A stretch of DNA of 64,000 nucleotides from Epiperipatus broadwayi. Taxonomy: Eukaryota; Onychophora; Udeonychophora; Euonychophora; Peripatidae. Shown piece by piece: positions 37,948 to 52,159 of this stretch. Each line of letters starts with the position of its first letter. Position 1 is the first letter of the stretch. The stretch covers positions 1,826,001 to 1,890,000 of the forward strand of contig JAQFVV010012397.1 in the NCBI GenBank assembly GCA_028023455.1. The letters run 5' to 3'. Made by a program: the position numbers and the translations under genes. The notes under the pieces are model-generated. The model worked only from the letters and a program-made list of their open reading frames with translations. It was not told where the DNA came from and did no database searches.

Positions 37948-38570
37948 TAGTTTTCTCTCAAGTTATTCCTATATTTATATTATTTAACCCCTATATCTAT
38001 CATTCATACACACAAATTAAAAAATTTTTGCTTAAAAAAATACAACTACTGTTTATACATCATCTTTAAAAATTTATTGATATTTTCTAAATACAAATAT
38101 ATTACTACAACTTGATTTACAAATGTCAAACTTTCAGCATTCAAATCTCAGACATCTTCAATTTTAAACAAATACATTTATTAGACTAAAGATTATCATA
38201 TATATTTTCTATAAGTTAAAGATTAATATTGATTGTTGCTATTTTTAATTAAACATAAACACGTGAATTCTTTAATCCAACTTCACATCTAAAATAAAAA
38301 AGAAACTCATATAACATTAAAATACTAGTATAGCATTAGGCAATATTTAATTCAATTATATATATTATAACAGTCGGGAAGGGTGCCACCAGGCTATTTG
38401 AACCTGGAAAATTTATATAGTAGGCAGATATGTACTGTTAAGATCTAATTTTTACATATATATTTTATTACGACCATCAGCCCATGCCTCTAGTTCATGA
38501 AGACACAGAGATTTAATATAACTTCTTAAAATACATTTTAAGGAAAAAGATTTCAATAAAATAAATAAAT

Positions 38571-38919
38571 AAGCTACTGCCAGAAATAACACATACAAAA
38601 AGATTTATTGACGCATATATAAATATTTAAAAATTGAGGAATAAATTTTATCTTGTTCAATTTAAATATTAATTTTTTAAATTTAAATTATTATTTTAAA
38701 CAATTCACACAGATGAATTTAATATTTTATTAGTGTCGAGTATAAATAAGCTACTGCCAGAAATAACACGCACAAAAAGATTTATTGACGCATATATAAA
38801 TATTTAAAAATTGAGGAATAAATTTTATCTTGTTCAATTTAAATATTAATTTTTAAATTTAAATTATCATTTTAAACAATTCACACAGATGAATTTAATA
38901 TTTTATTAGTGTCGAGTAT
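38571..38919. repeat. Tandem duplication, about 177-bp unit
   Basis: AAGCTACTGCCAGAAATAAC through AGTGTCGAGTAT occurs twice (38571 and 38748) with only a few base changes, so the duplication is recent. It lies in lipase intron 2. Confidence 0.92.
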
Positions 38920-41900
38920 GGATAAACTACATAGATTGCATTTGAAAAGAAAATATTCTATCCCTTATTTAACCTTAGGCCAAAAGTTTGCAGTCAAACC
39001 AATGCCAATCTATCTGATATATCAATGTATTCAATGCAGCATAAATATGGCAGCACAATACCATACTGTCAGAAATGCACATCTGAACAGCATGGTTATA
39101 AATAAGAAATTGTCTCTCATCTTAATACAGAAATGTTACATCTGTCTGGCGAGAAGAACAATAAAAACAAAACTCTGTAGAAAGGAAAATGTCCTTTTTG
39201 CAATCTTACTATCCCATTCCATAGGCTAAAGGGGTGATCCAAGGAGCAGGGAATACATCTGCTTCCAATGGTCATTAAGAAATGGGACTTATTTTGCCCA
39301 AGTGCGGCATATACGTGATCCGGCATGTAGTGGATCTTCATACTATATTTACTAATTACACCAATATATCCAATACATTAACATAATTTAACCATGAAAC
39401 AACTAACCCAAGATTAACCCTTCCTTAAACTAACAAACTTAATAAATCTATATAGCCATCCACATCAAACTTAAATTTAAATACAGTCAAATAATTTAAT
39501 TAACACATAACAAAAACAAAAAAAGAAGAAATGGAAATGATTAATTAAACATATGCAGAAAAAAATATTAATAACTGATTTTGAATTCTTTAGATCAGAT
39601 GAGAGTTCTTATTTTCAATTACTCATTGAAAATTTAGAAAAAGTTCCTATTAGATAAACAAAAAGAGTTTATACTTTCCAGATTCTGCAGATTTAGAGGT
39701 CCATCTTCATGATCACTTAGTAGATTGTTTGTCCTTTTTAAAAAAAAACAAAGCTGCTACTTGCCATTCCTTTTGGTCTATAACTGTCATAGGGAGGCCT
39801 CATCTGGTTGTCAAGAAATCAATTCTATTGCAGACTTTTACATGTGAAATCTGCAATACAGTTACCGTTCATATATAGCTTAATAGTCAGCATCCCAGAC
39901 AACAATTATTTTGCCTTTTATATTTTTATTAGCCTCTTATCAGCAAATTTCCGGATTCAATGAGCAAGGCGTCACTAATCCTAGAGTCTTTTCTTTGGTC
40001 CATGCTGTGGCTTGGTGCTGCCATTGGTCAAGCTAATTCTTTTTCTCTTATCTGACCTTTTAAATTATTTTAAGTGCCCCAAGGGCTAGTTTGCTTTAAA
40101 ACAATCATTTAATTAAAAAAACAAACAATCATTTCCATTTTCTAAGATTAAACATGATAGAAATCATTTACTTCTATTTTAAAAAATATCAATCTTTACT
40201 TTTTTTACAAAATAAATACTTTCAAATACTTTTATTTTTAAAATAGTTTTTAAAGTTTTCCATCTGTGCGATCCATATATATGTTAAACAACTTTTAATT
40301 TTCAGTTTTTAAGTTAAGTTTTCTCTTTTTAATAAATCAATTTTTATTTATGATCTTTTTATTTTAATTTTAAAATAATGCAACAGCATATTATTTACAT
40401 ACCATTACAATATATATATATATATTCTAACCTAGTAAACGACGGATTCATTTCTATTAAATCATTTCAGAAGCCCAAACGCTTCCGTCTATGATTCGGG
40501 TAGCAAACCCTATATTACCTAATATAGCTCGACGTTAGGTTAGTTATAATAATTCAGCTACAGCGATATGCAGTTCAGACAGAGATAGAATTAAAAAAAA
40601 TTATCATTAATAAAATAAATTTAAAAAAAAATAAACTAACATTCTTTCTCTATCCAAAACACATTCTCTGAGCTGTAAGTACTTGCACTGTTCGACAATG
40701 ATGATGATGATTTCATGTCATTGTTAATATTACTGACTAAAACAAAACATTTATTAATTTGCCAATATGCTCTCAATATTTAATTATTATACAATTAGAA
40801 GTTTCAATCTCTTAAGCCATGCCACGCTTGTAATGTTGATCATAATTGATCAATTCTTAATTTAAGAGCACTTATAATAATGACACTAATCTCAGGGTTC
40901 TCTGTTATATTTACTAAAATGCTCGGCAGTATTGTGTTGTCGCATATGACTGACATTCTGGTCGGCTATAGGAAACATTTACCTTAGTTAAATTCCAGGT
41001 GTCTTCATCCACATATCAACTATTATAATATTTAACGAGATGATAACCATATTCAATAACAACGCATAATTTTGAATAATACAGCCATTTTTCCAGAATC
41101 TCAGTCGGAATGATGAAAAGACAAGGGTGCTTTTGTGTCCTTCCATTATCCATGACAACACAATAATTTAACTAAGATTTATTACTCAGACACTTCACTT
41201 AAAAGTGTACGAAATAATGTGCAACAAAAGATAATAGTTTGGGAATAAAGTGATTTTACACACACATAAAATAAAATGTTTTGGTCTGAAGTTTTCAATT
41301 CCATAAATAATTCTTATTAAATTAAAATATAGTGAAATATTCTAATCTGCTTACAATTGTCTATCTGATGTATTGAATTTAAGATTTCATAAATGATTTT
41401 GGACTCAAGAAAAGTATTGCAAGTATTATGCAAAGACACTTTTATTTAGCAAACAAGAAAAATGACTCAAAACAACTTGTAACAAGACTATAATTTATTA
41501 TTAAATTTTAACAAGATTATGATTTATTATTACAGTTTAACAAAACTATCCTTTATGATTAACATAATAAACAAACATATACAATTTATTCGATCCCATA
41601 TGGATAAAACAAAATATAACTAACATTAATTTGTCTATAATCTTAGACCTGGATTCGAACTACTTCTTCATCTTCTTTTTACATTTATGCAAATTGAATA
41701 TAACAAAATAAATATTATTATCGATACATCAACTCATCCATTTAGTGTATCTTATATGAACGGCTACTTAAATTTATTAATTAACGATCTGTTTTAAAAC
41801 AAAAATAATCTGATTCTAGGCAATGCGTACAAACGATTTTTATTATCATATCTTTAATTAAATGATAGTTTTTATTTAGATAACTTATTATAATTTATGG

Positions 41901-44880
41901 GTTATTTATTAGAAGTTACACTTATTATTTTAATGTTTACCTTAATAACAACTGAAGTTGTTATACACACTGTATCCCTCCATGTAAGTTATATTGTGAG
42001 TGCTACTGAATCATTAACCCGAATTAAACCTAGTATTTGAACCCTCCATTGGCAAATAAAAATTTCTAAATCACGCAATTTTAAACTTACTCTCTCCATT
42101 GACTTACGTGTGGATTACCAGCACTATTCCGCCGCACAATCCAGACATTGATCATATATACTAGCACGCTATTTATACTAAATGGATCGTGAGGAATTAA
42201 CCTTCAATACACCCGTTATCTTGCCATAACTTTCTAAACAAAACACAATAATCAACACCTTCCATGGTGGAATTATCTCTATTTTCTCATGAGGAATATG
42301 GAATAACACTGAAGGTCTGTAGAGTTAACTACTATATTAAAATAGTTTGGTGGGTCCTTGCCTCTTACTTGGCATAATAGGAACACACACCAAATATAAT
42401 CCTCTCCTGGGATTTTAACGAATGAAATACACTAAATACGATATAAATTACTGATCGTCCTAACTCTGAGAAGTGATCACTTGGGCTATAAACATACCCG
42501 AATATTAGATTGATCTATTCCCCTCATGGAAAATAAAGCTTTTGGGGAGATCATTTTCCATCCCACAAAATAAAAACATTACAATTATTACTTATGCGAA
42601 TCTTAAGCATATACCAATGCTATATCGGGGCAAGACAAGCAAATACACTAATTACACTAAATTTATGTTCCGGGGTATACTTAGATCAACGTCTGAAATC
42701 AATGGATAACACAGAATAAACCATAATAATTTTCACCTTTGCCAAAGAAACATTCAACAAGTAATTGGTAGTCTAGTATCTTGAACTAAATTAAGTGAAT
42801 GCGTTAATAAAGAATAATTGGGAATAAGTTCCTCAATTAACATAGTATAAATTTGTTTCAAACTTTAAATAAGTAATATCCTGTATAGCACTTATCTTTA
42901 ATTACTTCTGATAATTTTAACTAGATATTTTACCTATTAAGTATCTAAATTTTTCTTCTTTTACGCATCTAACATATAAATTTATACCCATAATTGCATA
43001 TCATAAGTAAACACCTTTTGTAAAAAAAAAAAAATTTTTTTTTTTTTATGTCGAATATAAATTTAACCTAGAATAATTATATGAAAACATACCTTTATGA
43101 TTACAAGGTCATTTAAATATTACTTGACTATACAGCCTTTCACCTGTTGATATAAAAAAAAATACACATAATTTTACAAATTAGTAAAAAAATCATTACT
43201 TAACAAGTGCTTATTATCTCACTAGAAAAATGTTTTTCCGTTGGGCAATTTATCTAGATGAAGAACTTGATCCATTCGTAGTTCACGAAGCAAATTTAAA
43301 ATAAGAAACACATTTTATTATTTCATTTATATAAAAGTTGCCTCCATTCTGGTGCAATTAATAAATTAGGCAAAGAAAACATAGCAGCGTTGGATGTTAA
43401 CTCTTCTTTGAATTAACTGCTATAATTTTGGGGATCCAAGAAAACAATACATATTTTAACATGACGAATATTTGACGATAGACGATCACATATACAATTC
43501 TTTTCTTTTTACTATTGGAGATACGTATCATTTTTAGCTAGCTGACTTAGGAAGAAAACTAATGCGCGAATTTTCCAAAATACTATTATTATAACGACTG
43601 CAGCTGACTTATGTGGATATAAAGTTTTAACGACTCCAGTTGATGTATAATATAACATATTATATTATGGTTATAATTAAGTCACTAATGTTTGTAGTTT
43701 TTATTCCTACTCTAGGAATTGTAATTTGTCTTTAATAAGGAATTCTCCGTAAAATGCACACATACAAATTTTTCGATATTTGCCTTGAGAAAATTTATAT
43801 TTTCTTTTTAAAAAATATACAGGTGCATAAGTAAATATCATTGATCATTAATATTATTTTTAGATAATTTTCAGTGAATAAAACATATTTTAACGTGGGG
43901 AACTTACATTATTTTCAATGCAGACAATTTCTTTTAGAAAGAGCGCGAAATTTTCTAGTTAACTTTCCTTGGCTTTTATAATATGTCTTTTAATTATAAT
44001 TTTTCTTTTATACCACAAAAGATTATTAAATAAGGTAAAGCTAACAAATAATTGATTATTTCCTGGAAATTACTTATATTACTTATTTTAAACATAATGA
44101 CACTTTCCGTGATTGCTGTAGTTAATACGGTCATTTTGAACTTTAGCAGAAGATAGTATATTTTTGCGTATAAAAAGCTTTAAAATAGGTAGATGGCAAC
44201 AGAAAACAGAATATCTTATCAAAAAGGATTAGCCACGCATGATATTATTAAAAATTTACTTGACTTATATTTATTTCTGCAATAAAAAAAAATAAAAAAT
44301 TTGTTACCGAATTTCAGTACTGCTTCTTCCTTGTAAAACTAATGTCAGACTAAACTTTCTTCAAAATTTGGCGGTCTTCTTTTAGCGACCTCTTACAGAA
44401 AAATAATCATTTAATTATACCATAAATAAAAGAAAAGAAAAAAAAACTTATTACAGTCATATAGTTTTCCGTATGATTTAAATGGATTACAAAGTAATTT
44501 GACAAATAATGAAAAATAATAAATATATTTAATTAACAATGCTTATTAGTGATGTATAATTCTGTATACATTATTATCTAAAATAATTTTAAAATTACCA
44601 GAAGTTATTGTGCTTTATGATAAGATACTCATCTACTCACCCTCTCCACCCATCCAAAATCAATTACTGTTTATGATATGTGCTTTTATACTATATTAAA
44701 TTGCTCTTATTGTTAATATTTTAATTAAATTATTCATGCTCTTCTTCAAAATGACATTGGATTACCAAATTTTTTTTTAGTTATTTGCTTAAAACACACT
44801 AAAGTGAGTAAATAGCATACTTTATTAATCACTTAATATTATTATTATTTTATCTTTTTATTTTCTAAAAAAAAAGGATA
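38920..44880. other. Long unassigned stretch of lipase intron 2
   Basis: About 6 kb with less microsatellite content and, at 40430-43000, a more even base composition than the rest of the window (for example AGCTCGACGTTAGGTTAG near 40530 and TTACCAGCACTATTCCGCCG near 42115). No ORF longer than about 100 codons and no recognised protein fragment on either strand; the short open frames at 38909-39341 match nothing I know. An A13/T13 palindrome lies at about 43021-43049. Confidence 0.4.
41480..41566. repeat. Short tandem repeat, three units of 29 bp
   Basis: TAACAAGACTATAATTTATT-type units begin at 41480, 41509 and 41538, diverging progressively. Confidence 0.75.
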
Positions 44881-44936
44881 GCATTGTTTTCCTGTGGAAA
44901 CAATGCCAAATAAACCAAGTGTCAATAACACTAGGT

Positions 44937-44970
<34 letters not shown>

Positions 44971-45289
44971 AGTGTATATAAATGTATATATATATATATA
45001 TATACATTTACTTTACAATTGCCCTATTATTTATAACAATCTGCTTTCCAATAAATGCTTAAATGATTGTTAATCATTTTTATTAGATTAAAAATTATTA
45101 TAATTTTTTAAACCTTAGATATAGATTTTAAATCTAATAATGTTCAAAATATTTAAATAGTATATTTTTTACACATATATGACAATCTTCATTTCTAATC
45201 AATATATTATAAAGTAGCTACTTCTTGATCAAAAATCTATTATTAATTTTAAAATATTTATTCCTAAAAAAAAAAAAACTCTAACCATT

Positions 45290-45880
45290 TACTTTTATTC
45301 TTTCTATCCCATTTTAAATATAATTCATTTTCTCCACTATCTTCATTTTAATTTCTCCATCACCTGGTATTTAAAAAATAACTATTAACTTTTTTTACCC
45401 CAAATTTTATTTTCATTATGTATAGCTTATAATTTCACTTACTTTATCTATAATTTTTCTAAAACTACTAATTCTAATAATAAATGTTTAACGTTTTCTG
45501 TCTCACACTATTACAAATCACATGGGAAACTTAAAATTTTTTCCCTACATTTTAATTTTTTGTTTTTAAACTTCATGTTCTTAAGTAGTAATTTACTTTG
45601 TGAATATATTTAACTCTAATTATGAATCTGCTTTTCTATTATATTACTGCTTTTTATGACATTTAAAATTTTCTTTTACCTAGTGAATTGTTTATTTTTT
45701 ATCTCAATCTTTACTTTACTAAGACTAATATTCTATAGGTTTAATTGTCCCAATTTTTTACATACTTTATTACTTTCCTTAGACATTTCAACCATCATTC
45801 TTTCCAATTAATTGAATTTAAAATTATTTTAGCAATTTTAAAATACATTGTAAATTTGCTGTTGACATTTTTTCTTATGA
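45290..45880 (-). pseudogene. Possible decayed non-LTR retrotransposon C-terminus
   Basis: Minus-strand translation gives CETENVKHLLLELVVLEK at about 45455-45510, resembling the C-terminal C-x-C...E-xxH-LL-x-C motif of non-LTR elements, preceded by diffuse RT-like sequence. Highly degraded, and the call rests on one motif. Confidence 0.3.
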
Positions 45881-45889
45881 AATGGTAGT

Positions 45890-47654
45890 CATCTTATTTT
45901 GACTTGTAGAACTTCATGTTTTATCTATATTGTAAGACTGGAATGGTGGAATATGATAGAAGGAGAATACATAAAAAATAAATGGAAAATGATGTTTAAT
46001 CAAATTTGAATATTTTAAATAAAAGCTATGTATGTATAAAACAAAACAAATCTAGATAATTAATTTGGTTGATTAAACCATAATATAATTTATTAATACT
46101 AAGAATGTAATCCTTATGTACAATAATGATCTGCTCACTAGATTGAAATATTTTTTTAATGATACTACTTGTATTTTGGCAAAATATCATACATGATCGA
46201 TTTTTACCATGAATTTATATGGTTGTAATTAATTATCTTCATTTGGAGCATCATCAAATTACTTAATACTTATTTATATACTATCTATATTTTACAATTG
46301 GACAATTATTACAACTTACACTTCCATGTGGAATTTTCTATCATTGTCATCATTGTATCATTTTTTTCCCTTCACATTTTCTTCTTATACTTGATTATAT
46401 TCCATCCCATCTCATAACCCTCTTCTTTTTTACTCAGATAAAATCAAGATGGGTACAATTATTTTTTGGTTATTACATTATTTATTACAATATACTCTCA
46501 AGTCTGAATTATCAATAATAATTTATTAAATCATAATTTTTACTAATTTCAAATCAAACAATACTTACATAAATGATATACAAATAAATAATAAATTTTA
46601 TATACATTTCACTGAATTACATTAATCTTTAATGCAGGTTTATATCTCATCCCTTTTTTAAAATTAATTGCAACTTATAGTCAAGATCTATATCAATTAT
46701 ATTTTTCTAAATAACATTATACACTGAATAGCTTTGGATAAAGACTTATTTCTACTACATTTGAAATATATTCTTACATATAGTATATTTTTAAATACAT
46801 TAAATTCAATCTTTAATGTTTATCTATACTGAACTTTTTTTAATAATTTGATATGCATTTTCATATCTTTACTTTAAGATGACATATAGTATGATGTTAA
46901 TTTATTAATTGTTGCAATTATATGTATGCAAAAACAAATCGCTGACATTTATTTTCAGTCTTTTTTTTTTTTGCATTTCAATCTTTCCAATCTGTATGAT
47001 ATACTACTTAATAAACTAAAATATGAGCAAAAGACTAATAGATGTATATATCAAAACAACAGCAATAATTTCTAAGGATGAATATTCCATTCATTCATTG
47101 ACTTGACATAAAAAAGACATATCATAGTAATTTTCAATCTTACTCTATAATACATCTGATAATAAATTAAACTCTAACAGTATTTTTATTTTTTTTATTC
47201 ACATCAAATTGAATCATTTCAATATTTTTTTAATTTTTAAATTTTTTTAATCAGTATTTTATTATTCTGTTTCTCTACACATTCTTTCTCTTTTTATTTA
47301 TCAATTTAATATCTTCATCACTTCTATTTCTATAGTTAATATATTTCTAAAAAAATATATTACCATCTCTCTCTCTCTCTCTGTCATTTATATCTTCTAT
47401 TATTTTATTTATGTCATCTCCTCCTTTTTTTATTTAACTTTTTTTTTCCTTTTTTTACATATGAAATTTGTACTTAATTTTTTTCTACTTAATTTTTCTT
47501 TAGAATTTTTTTTTTTTCACATTAACTAAATTATATTAAATTTCTTTTGATTTGTCTTTTTTTCCAAAAATATTTATTGGTTACTATTTTAATTTTACTG
47601 TATCAATCTTTAAAGAGTAGTAATTAATTTATTAAGTGCACAGAAAGCATATGT
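45890..47654. other. Lipase intron 2, AT-rich remainder
   Basis: T-rich DNA without recognised features apart from a CT microsatellite at about 47368-47382. The stretches 47888-48129 and 49180-51003 are likewise bare. Confidence 0.45.
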
Positions 47655-47887
47655 AAATACTTTAAACAGGCTTTAACCTGTATTCAATGCGCTTTAAAAT
47701 TTGTAATAAGCAAGCATGTTTTGCCGGTAGAAGGAACCTTCCAAACCATAACACAAGATAACGACTTTTATAATGATAAGACGGCCAGTGCCAGGGTTTG
47801 GAAGATTCCATCTATTGGCAAAATATGCTTGATTATTACAAATTTTAAAGCGCATTGAATACAGGTTAAAGCTAGTTTAAAGTATTT
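47655..47887. repeat. MITE, about 233 bp, terminal inverted repeats about 95 bp
   Basis: Termini AAATACTTTAAACAGGCTTT and its complement; the arms continue through TGTATTCAATGCGCTTTAAA and GGTAGAAGGAACCTTCCAAA. The AGGCTTTAACCT in the arm is a subterminal palindrome. Compact and well preserved, in lipase intron 2. Confidence 0.88.
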
Positions 47888-48126
47888 GTATCAATCTTTA
47901 TAATCTATTATAGAAGTAATGATAATTTCCTTTTTTAAAACTTGATCTTAAAATCTCTTATTTTGCTTAAATTGTTAATATCTTTTATCATATACAATTA
48001 AACATTTTCAATTTAAACAATTTATTTCTTTTTCTTTTATGGTTATATAGAAAATTCATTTATTTCTACCAGGATACACTCTATTTTTATTAAAAGTAAT
48101 ATTTCTATTTTATAATAAAACCAATT

Positions 48127-48129
<3 letters not shown>

Positions 48130-48180
<51 letters not shown>

Positions 48181-48192
48181 ACTATAAGATTT

Positions 48193-48228
<36 letters not shown>

Positions 48229-48255
48229 GTTTAAATCTTATAGTAGAAAATTTTA
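48130..48255. repeat. Paired TA microsatellites within a short inverted repeat
   Basis: Two TA runs (about 48131-48174 and 48197-48223) with CTACTATAAGATTTAACATA between them and its complement after the second, so the second run sits at the tip of a hairpin. Confidence 0.75.
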
Positions 48256-48917
48256 TAAAAGTAATTTTTTCATTACTTGGATATTTTTCTACAACAGCTA
48301 GCAAATTCATCTTTGCTTAATGATTTTCAGTTATTTATATATATGGGAGGGGGTGTTTAAATAAATATCTTTTGCATTTTTAAAAATATTACTTTAATTT
48401 GTCACCTCCCTCTAATAAATTTCATCTCATTATGTTTAATATCCATATCATCCATAAAAACACTATTTTTTTTAAATTTCTTATCTTAATTATATGTGTA
48501 GAACCACACTGAAAAGCATGACAGATAGAGCAAAGTGTAGACTGTAAAAGCTCAGGTAATCAGATGCAAATTTATAATTTTTATATGTAATGAGTATATA
48601 GAAGTAAATATATACACTGCCAAGGTGTATACATTAGAGACTATCTCCTTAAAGGTTTATTTGATTGTATTGTTTATTTTGATGTGACCCAACTGGTATG
48701 AATATACTTCTGGATAGACAGCAGACTGGAATCAACAGAAGAATCCATGCAAATAACAGCAGATGGTCACAGTCAACAATTGAAATTTACAGATAATAAT
48801 TGTTCTGGCAATTAAAGATACCTCTAATTAATAGTAATTTGTCATAGTTGACTAGTATTGTCATATATAATACAAAAAATTGCAACCTTTGCATGAATTA
48901 AATAAACTAATGGTATT

Positions 48918-49150
48918 CCCAATAATGTTAAGAAATTTGATGTTAATAATGCAGAAAATTGGTATCTGTATATGGAGCATATAGAGAAGTATATGCTCAT
49001 TGATAAGATAGACAATGACAACATAAAGGTAGCAAACATGATGTAGCTGTTTGGCAGAGATGTTTTGAAAATAATTAAAAAACTTTGTGAAATGAAACCT
49101 CCAGAAGAAGCAATACAACTTAAAGCTCGAAGGAAAATTAAGTACAAATA
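48918..49150 (+). pseudogene. LTR-retrotransposon gag remnant
   Basis: The plus-strand frame PNNVKKFDVNNAENWYLYME, HIEKYMLIDKIDNDNIKVAN, MM-stop-LFGRDVLKIIKKL resembles the start of Ty3/Gypsy-type Gag (F-x-NW-x-x-Y-x-E-x-x-EQY pattern followed by an LxxxxG segment). One stop (49044-49046) lies in frame. No protease or polymerase follows, and I could not define LTRs. The two overlapping minus-strand open frames at 48842-49178 are shadows of this. Confidence 0.5.
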
Positions 49151-51003
49151 CATCTATATATTCTTTACACAGCTGCATAGTAATTATTACCTTTAATATT
49201 GATATAAAAAGAGATGGTTATATCATAATGCCTCTTAGAAGCTATTAGCATATTTTTCACCATATCTACAACCAAATATTTAAAATTTAAAAGCATATCT
49301 TTCATGTAATTTTAAAAATATGAGATAATGATATATAAAAAAAGTGAGTTATTAAAGAAGGAGATTTTATATGTGCTAGTATAAAAAAATATTATAAAGA
49401 TCTTGTTTATTTGTAAGTATGTAAATCCTATAATTTTTAGGAACATAAATACATTACTGTGTTAAAATGTTTGTCTTCCAGAAATTCTTAATGGGTTTAC
49501 TTTAAAAGAAGAGATTAAAAATTACATTTAACTCATTTTTTTAAATGTTTTTCACTTTTATCAAATGGATGCCATTATATAATTAAAAATGATTGAAGTA
49601 AAAATTCCAACAATTCCTTTAATTATAAAAGCTAAAATTAGATATCAGTAATGTTTGAGATCATAATAAAAAATTCTTTATTATAAGTCATGTATTTGTG
49701 CTATGCATCCAAGGTTATAATGAAAGACATATGAAGCTGACAAATTTCATTGGATATAAATTTTGTTGTGATTTTGAAATATTGTTAAATAGTAACTTTA
49801 TAGTAATATTTGATTGTATTTTTTTAAATGTGTAATATACTATTAGTCATTCTGTGTCATTTAGAATAGTGGTTGGTAGAGGTTCAATCTCTGGAATGTG
49901 AAATCCTAGGATTAATTCTGGTGCTAGCATTTCTGCATCGCAACCATTTATCAATGCAGAAAGTCAGACATTATTTTTTTGACTGCATATATTTCTGAAC
50001 ACCCTTATTCTCCAGTTGAATCTAAGACATAAAAAACCTGAATTTTCATACCCATGTTGATATCTATAACTTTGATTATACCATTTTCATGCAAGGTAGG
50101 GACTGTTTTCTTTCCCATATGTTGTTTTACATCATTATGATTTTAATATTAATGCCTCTTCCCTAATGCATGGGTAAATTTGTAAAGATGTTTATGTGCA
50201 TGTTTACTTAAACATTGCCTAAACCTATTTTACAAATGCTTTATTATTAACCAATTCTTATTTAGGTCAACAATTCTTCAATGAATACACAAATGATTAT
50301 TAATCCTTTTTACAATATTATAAATAATTACTTTTTTAAAAAATTACATATGATCTATATTTTATTAAAGATCAAATATATCTACTACTTTTTATAAACA
50401 GGCATAATAAGGTCTTGAATATTTAAGTTATAATCATATAAAAAGCGATTTTATACAAGTAAGTATTGATTAAAAATAAAGTGCTTATACAAGAAATTTA
50501 TATAATTCACACAGATAAACATATAACAATGGTATATGACAAATGCAAAAATTGAATGGTTTTGGTATAATAAAAGAGATCTGATTCTCAAAATGAATAC
50601 TAGAAACCATCAATATTTGTTTTCAACATCTATAATTACTGCATAGAAGTATCAAAATAGTAATCTGATGCTGATAGAGATATATGATTTATTTAGGCAA
50701 ATTTATTTTTAAAAGATTAGTATTTTAGCAATTCTATAATGAGTAGCTCAATTTCAATTTATTTTCACATAAATAACCAATTTTTATTATGATTAAGTAA
50801 TATTTTTTTTTTTTTGCATCTTAGTGTAATAGAACTTAATAAAGTTTATGCTACCACCTTAAATAGAAAATGCCTGTTGCTTGGTCATGGTATTTTATTG
50901 TTTAATTATTTTCAGGCAAAAAACTTTACATAACGCTTTAACTAAGAATTAATTTCCATTATGTATAAAACTACTTTAAGTATACCTATAAAATTATGCT
51001 TAC

Positions 51004-51153
51004 CTGTAGCTGTTCAATCAAAAGAATTGTTTCAGCAGCAACTAATCTTGTGTTCGCTGTTGATTGAGTGTACAATGTTAAAATAGCACCGCCAGCCCAA
51101 TCAACTGAAATTACATTAAAATCACCTCGCTCCAAAAGTCTGGCTGTCATATC
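51004..51153 (-). CDS. Pancreatic-lipase-family lipase, exon 2
   Basis: An exon of exactly 50 codons, phase 0 at both ends, reading from DMTARLLERGDFNVISVDW to ETILLIEQLQ. It matches the family region between the oxyanion loop and the nucleophile elbow, including the SVDWAGGA core strand and the YTQSTANTRLVAAE helix seen across pancreatic lipases and phospholipases A1. Donor GTAAGC is strong. The acceptor is TATATATATAG, so it has an AG but no obvious pyrimidine tract. The exon is isolated between introns of about 6.5 kb (5') and 13.6 kb (3'). No stop or frameshift is present, which argues that the gene is under selection. Confidence 0.88.
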
Positions 51154-52159
51154 CTATATATATATATAAACATGCAATTAGCATACTTATTATATATGCA
51201 ATTAAGAGGAGTAAATCACTAAGATGTGATATGTTGGAGTATTTCCATCATTTATGAGTGAATGTTGAATGTAAAGAATAAATCACTCTTTTTCTGGCTA
51301 TGAAAAAATATCACTCCTTACATTAACAAAGGGTCAAGAATTTTTGACTCTTTATTTACATACAGCGTATTATTTATTCAAATCCTGGAGAAAAATAGTT
51401 TACTTCTCTTAATTTTATATATATATTAACACAGAATTAAAACAAAAATAAACAATAATTTAAAAAAAGAAGTCTTATTCAAAAGTGGACTATATGTATC
51501 AAAAAAATTAATCTTCTATTAGAGAAAATATAAAAAGGAAGAAGTTATGTAAATTTGCTTTTTCAATTAATTATTAATAATTATGTTACTATATTATTAT
51601 TTTTAAATTTTGTCAGTATAATATATGTACTTTTAAATTATATAAAGTACGCACATTATACACACATAGAATCTTTTCTGTATGTATATGCATGTTGAAA
51701 TGTACTGTATTATATACTTAGAATATAATAAATAATATGCATTCTATTCTAATCATTATTTATCAACAAAAAGTGACCTATTATATGTTATTTTCGTTGT
51801 ACGGGAGAGAAACTTGAAACAAAATGTAGCATAATTCGCAGACCTACTGTATTAAAAAAAAACAGTTACTACTTAAAAAAAAAAAAGAAGAATATTCGGT
51901 GTATTTTATTTACTGTTTAAAATTTTTAATAAAACCTTTGAATGTGATAACCATTTTATTGGAATAAATTCTGCATTTGTCTATATTTAGATTATAATCT
52001 TTGAGTGATGATTTAAAAAAAGGAAATGAACAATGAGATTTCAAATTAAGGCAAAAAAAAATAGCAAAAATATATACTGTATTTCTCAAAATGTAGTATT
52101 ATTACATGTAAAAATTTAGATAAATAAAAAAGTTATAAATTATATTTTTTATTTTCATT
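51154..52159. other. Lipase intron 1, 3' end
   Basis: Begins with the TA run that forms the exon 2 acceptor. The rest is AT-rich with nothing recognised. Bare parts of intron 1 also include 53326-54161, 54812-55229 and 56545-57557. Confidence 0.45.

Noticed and set aside
38909-39341. Overlapping short ORFs on both strands
   Set aside because: No recognisable domain; they overlap a tandem duplication and look incidental.
47780-47800. GACGGCCAGTGCCA resembles a cloning-vector primer site
   Set aside because: It lies in the centre of a well-defined MITE with no other vector sequence around; chance match.
49865-49990. Possible SINE with GGTTCAATCTC B-box-like string
   Set aside because: No matching A box at tRNA spacing on the same strand; a B-box-like word alone is not evidence.
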